Source: an uncultured Moraxella sp. (GTDB taxonomy: Bacteria > Pseudomonadota > Gammaproteobacteria > Pseudomonadales > Moraxellaceae). Taken from it: a stretch of 64,000 bases of DNA. Of the stretch, positions 55,560 through 64,000 are shown one piece after another (within the stretch, counting starts at the first letter, position 1; each line of letters opens with the position of its first letter). The DNA lies in assembly GCF_945873075.1 (NCBI RefSeq), contig NZ_CAMCBS010000009.1:16730-80729 (forward strand). The letters run 5' to 3'. The translations under genes were made by a program, and so were the position numbers. Below the pieces are notes generated by a model. The model searched no databases, was not told the origin of the DNA, and saw only the letters and a list, made by a program, of their open reading frames with translations.

Positions 55560-57038
55560 ATGTCAAATCTACACACCTTATCTGTTGCCGAAATCGCATC
55601 AGGTCTTGCCAATAAAGACTTTAGCAGTCTTGAGATTACTACACAGTTGCTTGGTCGTATTGATAAACTGAATAAAGAGCTAAACAGCTTTATCACCATC
55701 AGCGCCGAACAAGCCCTAGAAAACGCCAAAGCCGCCGATACCCTGCGTGCAGGTGGCGATACTCGTGCGCTACTTGGCGTACCGATGGCACACAAGGACA
55801 ATCTATGCACCCAAGGTGTCTTGACCACCTGTGGCTCAAAGATGCTGTATAACTTTGTCTCGCCTTATAACGCCACATTGGTGGACAATGTCGCCAATGC
55901 AGGCTTTATTAGCCTAGGTAAGCTGAACATGGATGAGTTCGCCATGGGCTCGGATAACGAAAAATCGTACTACGGTGCGGTGCACAATCCTTGGGATTTA
56001 AGCCGTGTACCCGGTGGCTCATCAGGTGGCTCGGCAGCAGCTGTGGCAGCAAGCCTAGTACCTGTGGCGACAGGCTCAGATACTGGTGGTTCTATCCGTC
56101 AGCCGGCAAGCTTTTGTGGTATCACAGGCATCAAGCCAACCTATGGCCGTGTCTCTCGCTATGGCATGATTGCCTATGCGTCAAGCTTTGACCAAGCAGG
56201 CTCATTTGGTAAATCTGCCCTAGACTGCGCCTATCTGCTCCAAGCCATGTCAGGCTATGATGCCAAAGACTCAACCAGCATCGCCAAAGATGTGCCTGAT
56301 TGGGTCGCTGAAATCCACGCATCACGCACTACCGACAAGCCATTGGCAGGTCTAAAAATCGGCGTGCCAACCGAATACTTCGGCGCAGGTCTCAATGATG
56401 AAGTAGCAAGCACTGTCAAAGCTGCTCTCGCTCAGTACGAAGCATTGGGCGCAACGCTTGTGGATATTCACCTAACCAGTCCTGAAATTACCCTTGCCAC
56501 TTATTATCTACTCGCCCCTGCTGAAGCCAGCTCAAACCTATCTCGCTTTGATGGTGTACGCTTTGGCTATCGCTGTGAGAGTCCAAAAGATTTGCAAGAC
56601 CTATATACACGCTCTCGCTCTGAAGGCTTTGGCTCAGAAGTACAACGCCGTATCATCATGGGCACTTATGCACTATCGGCGGGCTATTTTGATGCTTATT
56701 ATGTCAAAGCCCAAAAAGTGCGTCGTCTGATTGCCGAAGACTTTGCCAAAGCCTTTGCAGACTGTGATGTCATCGCAACGCCAACAGCGCCGACCACCGC
56801 TTATCAAATCGGTGCAAGTCTATCACCATCTGAAATCTACATGGGCGATGTCTATACCATCGGTGTGAACCTAGCCGGTCTGCCTGCCATCAGCCATCCG
56901 ATTGGTTTTGATACCAAAGGCTTGCCAGTAGGCTTACAGCTGATTGGCAATCATTGGCAAGAAGGCAAGCTTTTGACCACAACTGATGCTTATCAGCAAG
57001 TGACTGATTATCACAAGGCTGTGCCAACGATTGGCTAA
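55560..57038 (+). CDS. gatA: Asp-tRNA(Asn)/Glu-tRNA(Gln) amidotransferase subunit A
   Basis: The 492-residue amidase that releases ammonia from glutamine. The Ser-cisSer-Lys triad is visible: Lys in [10 protein letters not shown], cis-Ser in [13 protein letters not shown], nucleophile Ser in [14 protein letters not shown]. Standard length. Confidence 0.97.
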   Translation: MSNLHTLSVAEIASGLANKDFSSLEITTQLLGRIDKLNKELNSFITISAEQALENAKAADTLRAGGDTRALLGVPMAHKDNLCTQGVLTTCGSKMLYNFVSPYNATLVDNVANAGFISLGKLNMDEFAMGSDNEKSYYGAVHNPWDLSRVPGGSSGGSAAAVAASLVPVATGSDTGGSIRQPASFCGITGIKPTYGRVSRYGMIAYASSFDQAGSFGKSALDCAYLLQAMSGYDAKDSTSIAKDVPDWVAEIHASRTTDKPLAGLKIGVPTEYFGAGLNDEVASTVKAALAQYEALGATLVDIHLTSPEITLATYYLLAPAEASSNLSRFDGVRFGYRCESPKDLQDLYTRSRSEGFGSEVQRRIIMGTYALSAGYFDAYYVKAQKVRRLIAEDFAKAFADCDVIATPTAPTTAYQIGASLSPSEIYMGDVYTIGVNLAGLPAISHPIGFDTKGLPVGLQLIGNHWQEGKLLTTTDAYQQVTDYHKAVPTIG

Positions 57039-57071
57039 TCATCGATAACGAGCAACCACAAGGATAAGGAC

Positions 57072-57614
57072 ATGGGCAAAGAAGCGATAAGCACAAACAT
57101 CGTGGTTCGACCAACCGAACCCTACGACCATCAAGGGCTGTATGAGCTATATCAGCACCCTGCTGTCTATCGCCAGACGCTTGCTTTGCCTAGCCAATCC
57201 TTGCACAGCTGGGAAAAACGGCTGTCTGCCATCCCAAGCCATGTACATTCGTTCGTGGCACTATTTGATAATGATGACGAATATCGCATCGTGGGTAATG
57301 TCGCCTTGACCATCGAGACTGCCATGCGTCGCCGTCATGCAGGCTCAATCGTCATCGCCGTCAGCCCTGATAATCACGGACAAGGCATTGGCACGATGCT
57401 GATGCAGACCATCATTGATTTGGCGGATAATTGGCTTGGCTTATCCCGACTGGAATTGCAAGTTTATACCGATAACACGCCTGCGATTGCCTTGTACGAA
57501 AAATTTGGCTTTGTCAGCGAAGGCACACTACGACACTATGCCTACCGTGATGGCAAGCTGTGCGATTTATATATGATGGCGAGAACCAACACTCCGTCAG
57601 ATACCAATGAATAA
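57072..57614 (+). CDS. GNAT acetyltransferase inserted in the gat operon (YhhY/AaaT-like)
   Basis: A 180-residue N-acetyltransferase. The N-terminus [20 protein letters not shown] and VYRQTLALP, then [20 protein letters not shown] (acetyl-CoA loop) and [20 protein letters not shown] follow E. coli YhhY closely, an acetyltransferase of hydrophobic amino acids. AAGGA precedes the ATG. It starts 33 bases after gatA and ends 11 bases before gatB, so it must share the operon. Confidence 0.9.
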   Translation: MGKEAISTNIVVRPTEPYDHQGLYELYQHPAVYRQTLALPSQSLHSWEKRLSAIPSHVHSFVALFDNDDEYRIVGNVALTIETAMRRRHAGSIVIAVSPDNHGQGIGTMLMQTIIDLADNWLGLSRLELQVYTDNTPAIALYEKFGFVSEGTLRHYAYRDGKLCDLYMMARTNTPSDTNE

Positions 57615-57625
57615 GAGAACCAACC

Positions 57626-59095
57626 ATGAGTAATCAAGCCCCCCTAATTGACGGCTATGAAGTCGTCATCGGCATTGAAATTCACTGCCAATTAAACACC
57701 GAAAGTAAAATTTTCTCAAATGCACCGACTGCCTTTGGTGCAGAGCCAAACACCCAAGCCACCATCGTTGATTTGGGCTTTCCGGGTGCATTGCCTGTAC
57801 TCAACGAAGGCGTGATTGAGCGTGCGCTCAAATTCGGTCTGGGCGTCAATGCCGAACTGGGTATGTACAACACCTTTGACCGCAAAAACTATTTTTATCC
57901 CGATTTGCCAAAAGGCTATCAAACCACCCAAATGGCAAATCCTATCGTCGGCAAAGGCTACATCGACATCCTAGTCAATGCCGGTGAAAAAAACGAATAC
58001 ACCAAGCGTATCGGCATCACCCGTGCCCACCTAGAAGAAGATGCCGGTAAATCCGTGCATGATGCTGTGCCTGCCATGACCGGTGTGGATTTGAACCGTG
58101 CAGGCACGCCACTTATCGAAATCGTCTCCGAACCTGATATGCGCTCGGTTGGCGAAGCGGTGGCTTATGTCAAAACCATCCATGAGCTCGTGACTTGGCT
58201 GGGTATCTCTGACGCCATCATGGCAGAAGGCTCATTCCGTGCTGACATCAACATCTCAGTACACAAGCCAAATACGCCATTTGGCACACGCTGTGAGCTT
58301 AAGAACCTAAACTCATTCCGCTTTATTGAGCGTGCCATCAAATCAGAAATCGAACGCCAAATCGATGTCATCGAAGATGGCGGTAAAGTCGTGCAAGCCA
58401 CTCGCCTGTATGACCCAGAGCGTGACGAAACTCGTGCGATGCGTACCAAAGAAGAAGCCAATGACTATCGCTACTTCCCATGCCCTGACCTATTGCCTGT
58501 GGTGATTAGTGATGAGACTTTGGCAAAGGTCAAAGCCGATATGCCAGAGCTACCAAGCGTGCGTAAAGAGCGATTTGTCAATGAGCTTGGCTTATCGACT
58601 TATGATGCCAATGTCTTAAATGGCAGCCGTGAATTGTCTGATTATTTCTTGGAGGTCATTGCCATTATTGGTAAAGACCATGCCAAGATTGGGGCAAACT
58701 GGGTCATGGGTGAATTGTCAGGGGCGTTAAATAAAAATGAACTGACCGTTAGCCAATCACCGATTAGCGCCGAGCGTCTGGCGGGGATGATTACTCGTAT
58801 CACGGACAACACCATCAGTGGCAAAATCGCCAAAGAAGTGTTCGGCTATCTGTGGGAATCTGACAAATCAGCCGATGACATCATCGCCGAGCATGGACTC
58901 AAACAAGAAACCGACACAGGCGCCATCGAAGCCATCATCAAAGAAGTGCTTGCAAACAACCAAGCGATGGTGGATGAATATAAAGGCGGTAAAGAAAAAG
59001 CCTTTAACGGCTTGGTCGGTCAAGTGATGAAAGCCTCTCGCGGCAAGGCAAACCCAGCCCAAGTCAATGAACTGATGAAAAAGCTGATTGGTTAA
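57626..59095 (+). CDS. gatB: Asp-tRNA(Asn)/Glu-tRNA(Gln) amidotransferase subunit B
   Basis: The 489-residue kinase/transamidase subunit that activates and amidates mischarged t[37 protein letters not shown] and the C-terminal YqeY-like tail ([20 protein letters not shown]) are typical. Confidence 0.97.
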   Translation: MSNQAPLIDGYEVVIGIEIHCQLNTESKIFSNAPTAFGAEPNTQATIVDLGFPGALPVLNEGVIERALKFGLGVNAELGMYNTFDRKNYFYPDLPKGYQTTQMANPIVGKGYIDILVNAGEKNEYTKRIGITRAHLEEDAGKSVHDAVPAMTGVDLNRAGTPLIEIVSEPDMRSVGEAVAYVKTIHELVTWLGISDAIMAEGSFRADINISVHKPNTPFGTRCELKNLNSFRFIERAIKSEIERQIDVIEDGGKVVQATRLYDPERDETRAMRTKEEANDYRYFPCPDLLPVVISDETLAKVKADMPELPSVRKERFVNELGLSTYDANVLNGSRELSDYFLEVIAIIGKDHAKIGANWVMGELSGALNKNELTVSQSPISAERLAGMITRITDNTISGKIAKEVFGYLWESDKSADDIIAEHGLKQETDTGAIEAIIKEVLANNQAMVDEYKGGKEKAFNGLVGQVMKASRGKANPAQVNELMKKLIG

Positions 59096-59101
59096 TCAAC
59101 T

Positions 59102-59134
59102 AAGCCCCAAATACTGTGTGTTTGGGGCTTTTAT
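59102..59134 (+). terminator. Terminator of the gat operon
   Basis: AAGCCCCAA / TTGGGGCTT stem followed by TTTATT. Confidence 0.85.
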
Positions 59135-59156
59135 TAGAGTGAGTTTAAGGATTCTT

Positions 59157-59903
59157 ATGTCAAAAGAAAAATTGTGCCAATCCAATGATAAATTACCACA
59201 ATTTTTATCATTTGATTTTTCTAAGCATCAAATTTACCCAGAATTTCAAAATAATTACCCATCATTGGATGATTATTATTTAGCACTTGTCAATATCATT
59301 CCACATCATTTTGAAAGTTATGCAATCATTTTACATCCAATTGGTTATCATCAACATGAGCAATACATAGAACCAAAAACCAATAACAGAAAGTCAATAT
59401 TCAAAGCATTTGGCGTATTAACAAATGACGATATTAAATTGGATCATGCGGATGATTTGTATCGTATGGAAGGTGAGTTAATGGAAAACAATTGCAAAAT
59501 ATCTCGTCTTTCAAAATACAATTTACTGTATTTAGGTGAATGTTCTGATGTGCAATATAACTTTATTATCAATACTCTAAAAAAATTGGTTAATAATGAC
59601 ATCTACTATTATTATGAACTTTTGAAAATTATCTGTTATTCAGAATACGATTATCGCAACATATCCGAGCTATTATTTAAAGGCGAGATATTAACGCATC
59701 AAGAAGTGCAACAGTATTCAAAAATATTCACACAGCCAAGCATGCTGTTTGACAAGAGTGAAACATGGGTTATCGCAACTAATCACGATATACCCTATAC
59801 ATTTATTGGTGGGGACAAATCTTTTGTAGAGAAATTTTTGAATGCTGAATACGATATTTATCCGATTGAACCAAAATATCAATGGATTAAGAAAATTGAT
59901 TAG
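59157..59903 (+). CDS. Unknown AT-rich accessory protein (248 aa)
   Basis: Not recognised. ATG 59157 has AAGG upstream and lies after the gatB terminator; the tracked start overlaps gatB. The protein is rich in Asn, Tyr, Ile, Lys and Asp, quite unlike its neighbours, and has no signal peptide or membrane span. Phrases such as HFESYAIILHP and WVIATNHDIPYTFIGGDKSFV suggest a globular cytoplasmic protein of the kind found as immunity proteins of polymorphic toxins, but that is only a guess from style. Two decayed genes follow. Confidence 0.6.
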   Translation: MSKEKLCQSNDKLPQFLSFDFSKHQIYPEFQNNYPSLDDYYLALVNIIPHHFESYAIILHPIGYHQHEQYIEPKTNNRKSIFKAFGVLTNDDIKLDHADDLYRMEGELMENNCKISRLSKYNLLYLGECSDVQYNFIINTLKKLVNNDIYYYYELLKIICYSEYDYRNISELLFKGEILTHQEVQQYSKIFTQPSMLFDKSETWVIATNHDIPYTFIGGDKSFVEKFLNAEYDIYPIEPKYQWIKKID

Positions 59904-59946
59904 CATTGTTATACAATAAACGCTTTACCACCGACCTTGATTAATC

Positions 59947-60283
59947 ATGAAAAAGTTTAATTTTTGTACTTAACCTATTTTTATTCGTGTCATGCTGGTT
60001 AATTTATCCTAAATTACCCTTGTCACTGACACACTATTTGCAAATCAAACAAGGCGATCAACTAGTTGCAAATTTGCACAATTATCAAACACAACATTCA
60101 ATGCTGCCCGATGAATTTGATTGGCAGACTTTAGCCAATCTTGGGTTCGAGATGACCGATGGTACCAATCCTCAATATAAAAAAATCAGTAATACACACT
60201 ATCAACTAATTTTTATAAAAGGATTTGGCTGCCCGTATTTAATGTATGATTCCGATCAACAACAATGGAAAGTTTCTTGTTAA
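59947..60283 (+). pseudogene. Frameshifted small membrane or exported protein
   Basis: ATG 59947 opens MKKFNFCT and stops at 59971. Removing one T from the TTTTT run (59961-59965) joins it to the open frame ending 60283, giving MKKFNFVLNLFLFVSCWLIY..., a natural signal or anchor segment followed by ~85 residues (LTHYLQIKQGDQLVANLHNY, GFGCPYLMYDSDQQQWKV). So it is either a disrupted gene or a homopolymer-switched one. The tracked start at 59987 would remove the anchor. The family is not recognised. Confidence 0.7.
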
Positions 60284-60331
60284 TTTTAAACAAGTTTTGC
60301 TCAGATTCTTGATGAATACGACTTGGATTAT

Positions 60332-60730
60332 ATGGCAAAACATACCAACTCAATAGGACAACCTATGCCGCCACAGGACAGACTATGTACCATTTTTTGT
60401 TTAGATAAATCAGTGCATTTGGATGATGAATATACGCAAATGATTGATTGGGCGTATCAACACCCAAATAGCGATACTGTATTAATACTTAACGAATAAA
60501 CCGTTGCAGACTACGCACAAAAAGGTCTTTGGCATCTGATTGCCCAAGAAACCGACTATCAGTTGCTTGGTGCTTGGGAAGATGATTGGATTTTTGATGT
60601 TGATGTGATGACAGCCATCATTCAAGCGTTGGAGCATTCTGAATTTCAGCAAGATGAAATTGCCCTAAAAATCATACAAATACTTCGCTATGCGATATCT
60701 CATCAGCAGTCTGTTGTTTTTTATTTATGA
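60332..60730 (+). pseudogene. Gene interrupted by an in-frame stop
   Basis: From ATG 60332 the frame reads 55 codons (ends ...SDTVLILNE), meets TAA at 60497-60499, and then continues in the same frame for 76 more codons (TVADYAQKGLWHLIAQETDY ... ISHQQSVVFYL) to TGA 60728-60730. Both halves look like normal protein in composition, so a single CAA-to-TAA type change is likely. The same frame is open back to about 60290. The family is not recognised; perhaps an immunity-type protein. Confidence 0.7.
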
Positions 60731-60904
60731 CAATTCAAGCATCAGTATAATTATCAACCGCCCACAACTTTTTGGCATTACACCATAACAAATTTTCCAC
60801 CCCAAAAGCTGTCTTTGGCAATATTTCATGATACACTAACAAAAAGTTTGGAGATAAATTCCCAAAATTTTGATAGATAAATCAGATAGCCAAGGAGTGG
60901 AACT

Positions 60905-62374
60905 ATGTCGGCACTAGACACTTTATCCGTATTGCGAGCACACGGGGGTATGGTTTGTACAGGATTGGACGATGCGACCATTGAGCGATTTGCAAGCTGT
61001 ACGCCTGAACTCACCCAAGCCATCGATGATGCGCTCACTCGCTATCAAGACATCAAAGCCCATTATCCTGAGTTGCTCGCACTGGATGAGCAGGCGCAGA
61101 TTGACGCTATCCAAGATGGCTTTGTCAATTTTTATGCCAGTGATTCTGTCAATCCCTATGTTGCCCTATCTGCTTGTGGCTCGTGGATTATCACGCTCAA
61201 AGGCGCTGTGCTGTATGACACCGGTGGCTATGGGATGCTTGGCTTTGGGCATACGCCTGATGCGGTTATCCAAGCGATGGCAAAACCACAAGTCACCGCC
61301 AATATCATGACACCAAATCTTGCCCAATATCGGCTTATCCAAGCACTCAAACAAGAAATCGGACAAACCCAAAACGGCTGTCCTTATACTGGCTTTATGT
61401 GCCTAAACTCAGGCTCAGAAGCGGTCGGACTTGCTACACGCATCATCGATGCTCATGCCAAACGCCAAACCGACGCAGGGGCACGCCATGCCGGTAAGGT
61501 CATCAAGCGTCTGACCATCAAAGGCTCATTTCACGGACGCACCGACCGCCCTGCTCTGTACTCAAACTCAAGCCGTAGTAGCTATGACAAATATCTGGCC
61601 AGCTACAAAGATGAAGACAGCGTCATCACCGTCGCACCGTATGACATCGATGCACTCAAAGCAGTCTTTGCCGATGCTGATGCCAACGGCTGGTTCATCG
61701 AAGCGATGCTGATGGAGCCTGTGATGGGCGAAGGCAACCCAGGGCGTAGTGTGCCACGAGCATTTTATGATGCTGCACGAGCCTTGACCCGTGAGCATGG
61801 TAGCCTGCTACTCATCGACTCAATCCAAGCAGGTCTGCGTACCACAGGCTATCTGTCGATTGTGGATTCGCCTGAATTTGAGGGCATTGAACCACCTGAT
61901 TTTGAGACCTATTCAAAGGCCATCAACGCAGGGCAATTCCCCCTATCCATCCTAGCCATGACCGACTATGCCAGCGGTGAATATCAGCGTGGGCTGTACG
62001 GCAACACCATGACCACCAATCCACGCGCACTGGATGTCGCCTGTGCGGTGCTGGCTGGTATGACAGATGATGTGCGTGCCAATATCGTCCATCAAGGCAA
62101 ACAAGCGATTGCTAAGCTTAGCACCCTACAAACCAAGCTTGGTGATGCCATCACCAATGTGCAAGGCACGGGGCTACTGTTCAGCTGTGAGCTACATCCA
62201 CGCTACAAGGCTTATGGCACAGGCAGTGTCGAAGAGTGGCTACGCTTGCATGGTATTGGTGTCATTCATGGCGGTCAAAACGCCCTGCGCTTTACGCCAC
62301 AGTTTGGCATCAGTGATGACGAGCTCGATTTGGTGATGGAGAAGCTTGAGCAAGCCTTGCAAGCGATGGCATAA
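60905..62374 (+). CDS. Class III PLP-dependent aminotransferase
   Basis: A 489-residue fold-type I aminotransferase. Motifs: MCLNSGSEAVGLATRI (PLP phosphate loop), GSFHGRTDRPALYS, LLIDSIQAGLRTTGY with the PLP-binding Asp, and the Schiff-base Lys in YSKAINAGQFPLSIL. In most class III enzymes the Asp segment reads DEVQ(T/S)G; here it is DSIQAG. It could act on ornithine, lysine or an omega-amino acid; the closest class cannot be decided by eye. A lone gene between the decayed patch and tRNA-Pro, with its own terminator. Confidence 0.85.
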   Translation: MSALDTLSVLRAHGGMVCTGLDDATIERFASCTPELTQAIDDALTRYQDIKAHYPELLALDEQAQIDAIQDGFVNFYASDSVNPYVALSACGSWIITLKGAVLYDTGGYGMLGFGHTPDAVIQAMAKPQVTANIMTPNLAQYRLIQALKQEIGQTQNGCPYTGFMCLNSGSEAVGLATRIIDAHAKRQTDAGARHAGKVIKRLTIKGSFHGRTDRPALYSNSSRSSYDKYLASYKDEDSVITVAPYDIDALKAVFADADANGWFIEAMLMEPVMGEGNPGRSVPRAFYDAARALTREHGSLLLIDSIQAGLRTTGYLSIVDSPEFEGIEPPDFETYSKAINAGQFPLSILAMTDYASGEYQRGLYGNTMTTNPRALDVACAVLAGMTDDVRANIVHQGKQAIAKLSTLQTKLGDAITNVQGTGLLFSCELHPRYKAYGTGSVEEWLRLHGIGVIHGGQNALRFTPQFGISDDELDLVMEKLEQALQAMA

Positions 62375-62418
62375 GCATCGCTTTGGCATCTTGTTAATCA
62401 TTTCAATCCAATCATATC

Positions 62419-62454
62419 AAGACCAAGCCAATATATCCGCTTGGTCTTTTTATT
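62419..62454 (+). terminator. Terminator of the aminotransferase gene
   Basis: AAGACCAAGC / GCTTGGTCTT with T-rich tail. Confidence 0.85.
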
Positions 62455-62528
62455 GGAATTATCAATCATCCTGCCGATGTCAATTGATCAATCACTCAAC
62501 GACTACGCACGAAAATCGCATAAAACCC

Positions 62529-62556
62529 TTGCTAATTTGGCAAAATCCGCTACAAT
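62529..62556 (+). promoter_or_regulatory. tRNA-Pro promoter
   Basis: TTGCTA, 16 bp, TACAAT, ending 10 bases before the tRNA 5' end. Confidence 0.8.
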
Positions 62557-62566
62557 ATACGGCAAT

Positions 62567-62643
62567 CGGGGTGTAGCGCAGCTTGGTAGCGCACTTGCAT
62601 GGGGTGCAAGGGGTCGCGAGTTCAAATCCCGCCACTCCGACCA
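62567..62643 (+). tRNA. tRNA-Pro (anticodon GGG)
   Basis: A 77-nt cloverleaf with encoded CCA: acceptor CGGGGTG / CACTCCG, D arm AGCGCAGCTTGGTAGCGC, anticodon arm CTTGC-ATGGGGT-GCAAG (anticodon GGG), T arm CGCGAGTTCAAATCCCGC. The 3' end is the likely attachment site of the integrase encoded 163 bases downstream. Confidence 0.96.
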
Positions 62644-62655
62644 TATTACATTTTC

Positions 62656-62682
62656 AGGGTGTTGCATTATGTGTAACACCCT
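62656..62682 (+). terminator. Terminator after tRNA-Pro
   Basis: AGGGTGTT / AACACCCT stem followed by TTGTATTT. It lies inside the presumed element. Confidence 0.7.
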
Positions 62683-62707
62683 TTGTATTTCAAGGCTTTT
62701 AGCGGTT

Positions 62708-62806
62708 TTGTGGTATCTATGATACAGTATGCAACCATTGTAAACAATGAAAAATGTTGGTATCATCGTTGGTATCGGTTTTTGTGATACCAACAAAGGG
62801 GCTAAA
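62708..62806. promoter_or_regulatory. GGTATC/GATACC repeat cluster upstream of integrase 2
   Basis: GGTATC occurs three times forward (near 62710, 62759, 62772) and GATACC or GATAC occurs inverted (near 62716 and 62786), in the 100 bases before the integrase start. This parallels the GTATCTCT cluster of the ssrA element and suggests integrase arm or operator sites. Confidence 0.5.
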
Positions 62807-63994
62807 ATGCTGACTGATACCGCCATTAAAAAGCTGAAACCATCCGACAAATGCACACATGGCAAAGTAGATAAATACACCGATGGGAACAGCTTACAAT
62901 TATGGGTAAGACATACAGGCGTAAAGTCATGGGTGATTGCCTACCGATGGCATGGCAAACAGCAAAGCATGACCATTGGCACATATCCAACTATCAGCCT
63001 ACAGCAGGCACGCATACACGCCCTATCAATCAAAGAGAAAATCAAACAAGGCATTGACCCAAAGCACGCCAAGCCAACAGCGGTGCTATTTGGTGATGTG
63101 GCAAATGATTACCACGCCAAAAGAAACCCCAACAACCCCGACAATGCAGGCAAACACACCGTAACTATTGGCACATACAACAGGGATTACAGAGCGTATA
63201 TTAACGACATAGCCCCAAAGCTTGCCCATATCGATATACAAGCCATCACGCCTGCAATGGTGCTAGATGTGGCAAAGACGATAGAGAAACGGGGAGCGGG
63301 TGACATGGCAAGCCGTTCAATACGCCAAATAGGGGCGATATACCAACACGCCATACACAAAGACCAATTCAACGGCGTATCACCGCATACAGGGCTAGAA
63401 AAGCAACTAGGCAAACGCCAAAAGCGTAACTATGCACGCATTGAATTTCATGAACTCAACGCCCTATTTGCTGATATTGAAAATTCCAACTGCCAACCAT
63501 TAACCAAGCTTGCTTTTCGGTTTCTTTGTTATACCTTTGTGCGCACCAAAGAAATGCGGTTTATGACATGGGGCGAAATTGATTTGCAGGCGTGTTTGTG
63601 GCGTATTCCTGCCAAGCGTATGAAAATGCGTAAAGACCACATTGTCCCACTATCAAGCCAAGCCATACAGATACTACAGACCATCAAGGCTATGGGGCTA
63701 AGTGATGAATTTGTTTTTTTCAATCCATCATCACGCAATGTTATCAGTGAAGCCATTTTGACAGCATCACTCAAAAGGCTAGGTTGGCAGGACAAAATGA
63801 CGGGGCACGGCTTTAGGGGATTGGCAAGCACCACACTACACGAACGCCAATACAATCACGATGCCATAGAATTGCAGTTAGCACACACAACAGGCAATGC
63901 CACTACACAAGCCTATGACCACGCCAAACACATCCCCTACCGCCAACTGTACCGGTCAACTATTTTCAAACAACCCCTAAGAGGGTTTTGTTAA
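62807..63994 (+). CDS. P4-type tyrosine integrase of the second element
   Basis: A 395-residue recombinase, presumed to act at the tRNA-Pro 3' end. DUF4102-type N-terminal domain (LTDTAIKKLKPSDK, SLQLWVRHTGVKSWVIAYRW, TIGTYPTISLQQAR), then core-binding domain, then catalytic residues: Arg in FVRTKEMRFM, HGFRGLAST, LAHTTGN, and the Tyr nucleophile in TTQAYDHAKH. ATG 62807 has AAAGGGG upstream; the tracked start lies 20 codons earlier inside the repeat cluster. It is only distantly similar to the ssrA-element integrase. Confidence 0.93.
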   Translation: MLTDTAIKKLKPSDKCTHGKVDKYTDGNSLQLWVRHTGVKSWVIAYRWHGKQQSMTIGTYPTISLQQARIHALSIKEKIKQGIDPKHAKPTAVLFGDVANDYHAKRNPNNPDNAGKHTVTIGTYNRDYRAYINDIAPKLAHIDIQAITPAMVLDVAKTIEKRGAGDMASRSIRQIGAIYQHAIHKDQFNGVSPHTGLEKQLGKRQKRNYARIEFHELNALFADIENSNCQPLTKLAFRFLCYTFVRTKEMRFMTWGEIDLQACLWRIPAKRMKMRKDHIVPLSSQAIQILQTIKAMGLSDEFVFFNPSSRNVISEAILTASLKRLGWQDKMTGHGFRGLASTTLHERQYNHDAIELQLAHTTGNATTQAYDHAKHIPYRQLYRSTIFKQPLRGFC

Positions 63995-64000
63995 AAAACT

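Larger units (their letters stand above)
62644..64000. mobile_element. Left end of a second integrative element at tRNA-Pro
   Basis: A tyrosine integrase starts just after tRNA-Pro and reads away from it, the standard arrangement of tRNA-borne islands. The element runs beyond the window, so its right attachment site and cargo are unseen. Confidence 0.75.

Overview
The window looks like chromosome from a Moraxellaceae gammaproteobacterium, most likely Moraxella or a close relative. I infer this from the gammaproteobacterial gene set (glnD, prc, queG, epmC, amiD, nagZ, rng), the tmRNA tag peptide ANDETYALAA, the full S10-spc-alpha ribosomal cluster and the AT-leaning codon use. No database search was possible, so the assignment is by recognition only.

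Layout. 1-3.6 kb: the 3' part of glnD and a secreted WG-repeat protein. 3.67-4.03 kb: the tmRNA gene ssrA. 4.03-14.49 kb: a 10.46-kb integrated element inserted exactly at the 3' end of ssrA, bounded by a 14-bp direct repeat. It carries a P4-type tyrosine integrase, an AlpA-type regulator, a CHC2 zinc-finger primase fragment, a TOPRIM/DUF3987 helicase-like protein, an Ash-like ORF, a GNAT toxin-antitoxin pair, several unknown small genes and a family of large iteron-bearing repeats. No capsid, tail or terminase gene is visible, so it looks like a phage-satellite or other replicating integrative element. 14.5-38.3 kb: housekeeping genes, namely codBA, a DedA protein with a HAD phosphatase, amiD, an arginase-family enzyme, nagZ, prc, gor, an ilv operon interrupted by a VapBC-like module (ilvB-ilvH-antitoxin-toxin-ilvC), queG, kbp, acpP-fabG-fabD, rpmF-yceD, epmC and a YciO-like gene. 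38.3-52.4 kb: the S10-spc-alpha ribosomal protein cluster on the minus strand (rpsJ to rplQ, with secY and rpoA), including rpmD and rpmJ, which are too short for the ORF track. 52.6-59.1 kb: rng, maf, and gatC-gatA-GNAT-gatB. 59.1-60.7 kb: an AT-rich accessory patch with one intact unknown gene and two decayed ones. 60.9-62.4 kb: a class III aminotransferase. 62.57 kb: tRNA-Pro(GGG), followed at once by a second P4-type integrase, which is the left end of another integrative element running off the window.

How the parts work together. The core genes cover nitrogen signalling, translation (ribosome, tmRNA, GatCAB, EF-P modification, queuosine), branched-chain amino acid and fatty acid synthesis, and cell-wall recycling. 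Both integrative elements use the 3' end of a small stable RNA gene as attachment site, and both have clustered GTATC-type repeats just upstream of the integrase. The most interesting material is inside the ssrA element: three copies of a ~200-280 bp repeat combining GGGAAAA iterons with an AT palindrome. They lie around the replication genes in opposite orientations, which resembles a two-site replication origin.
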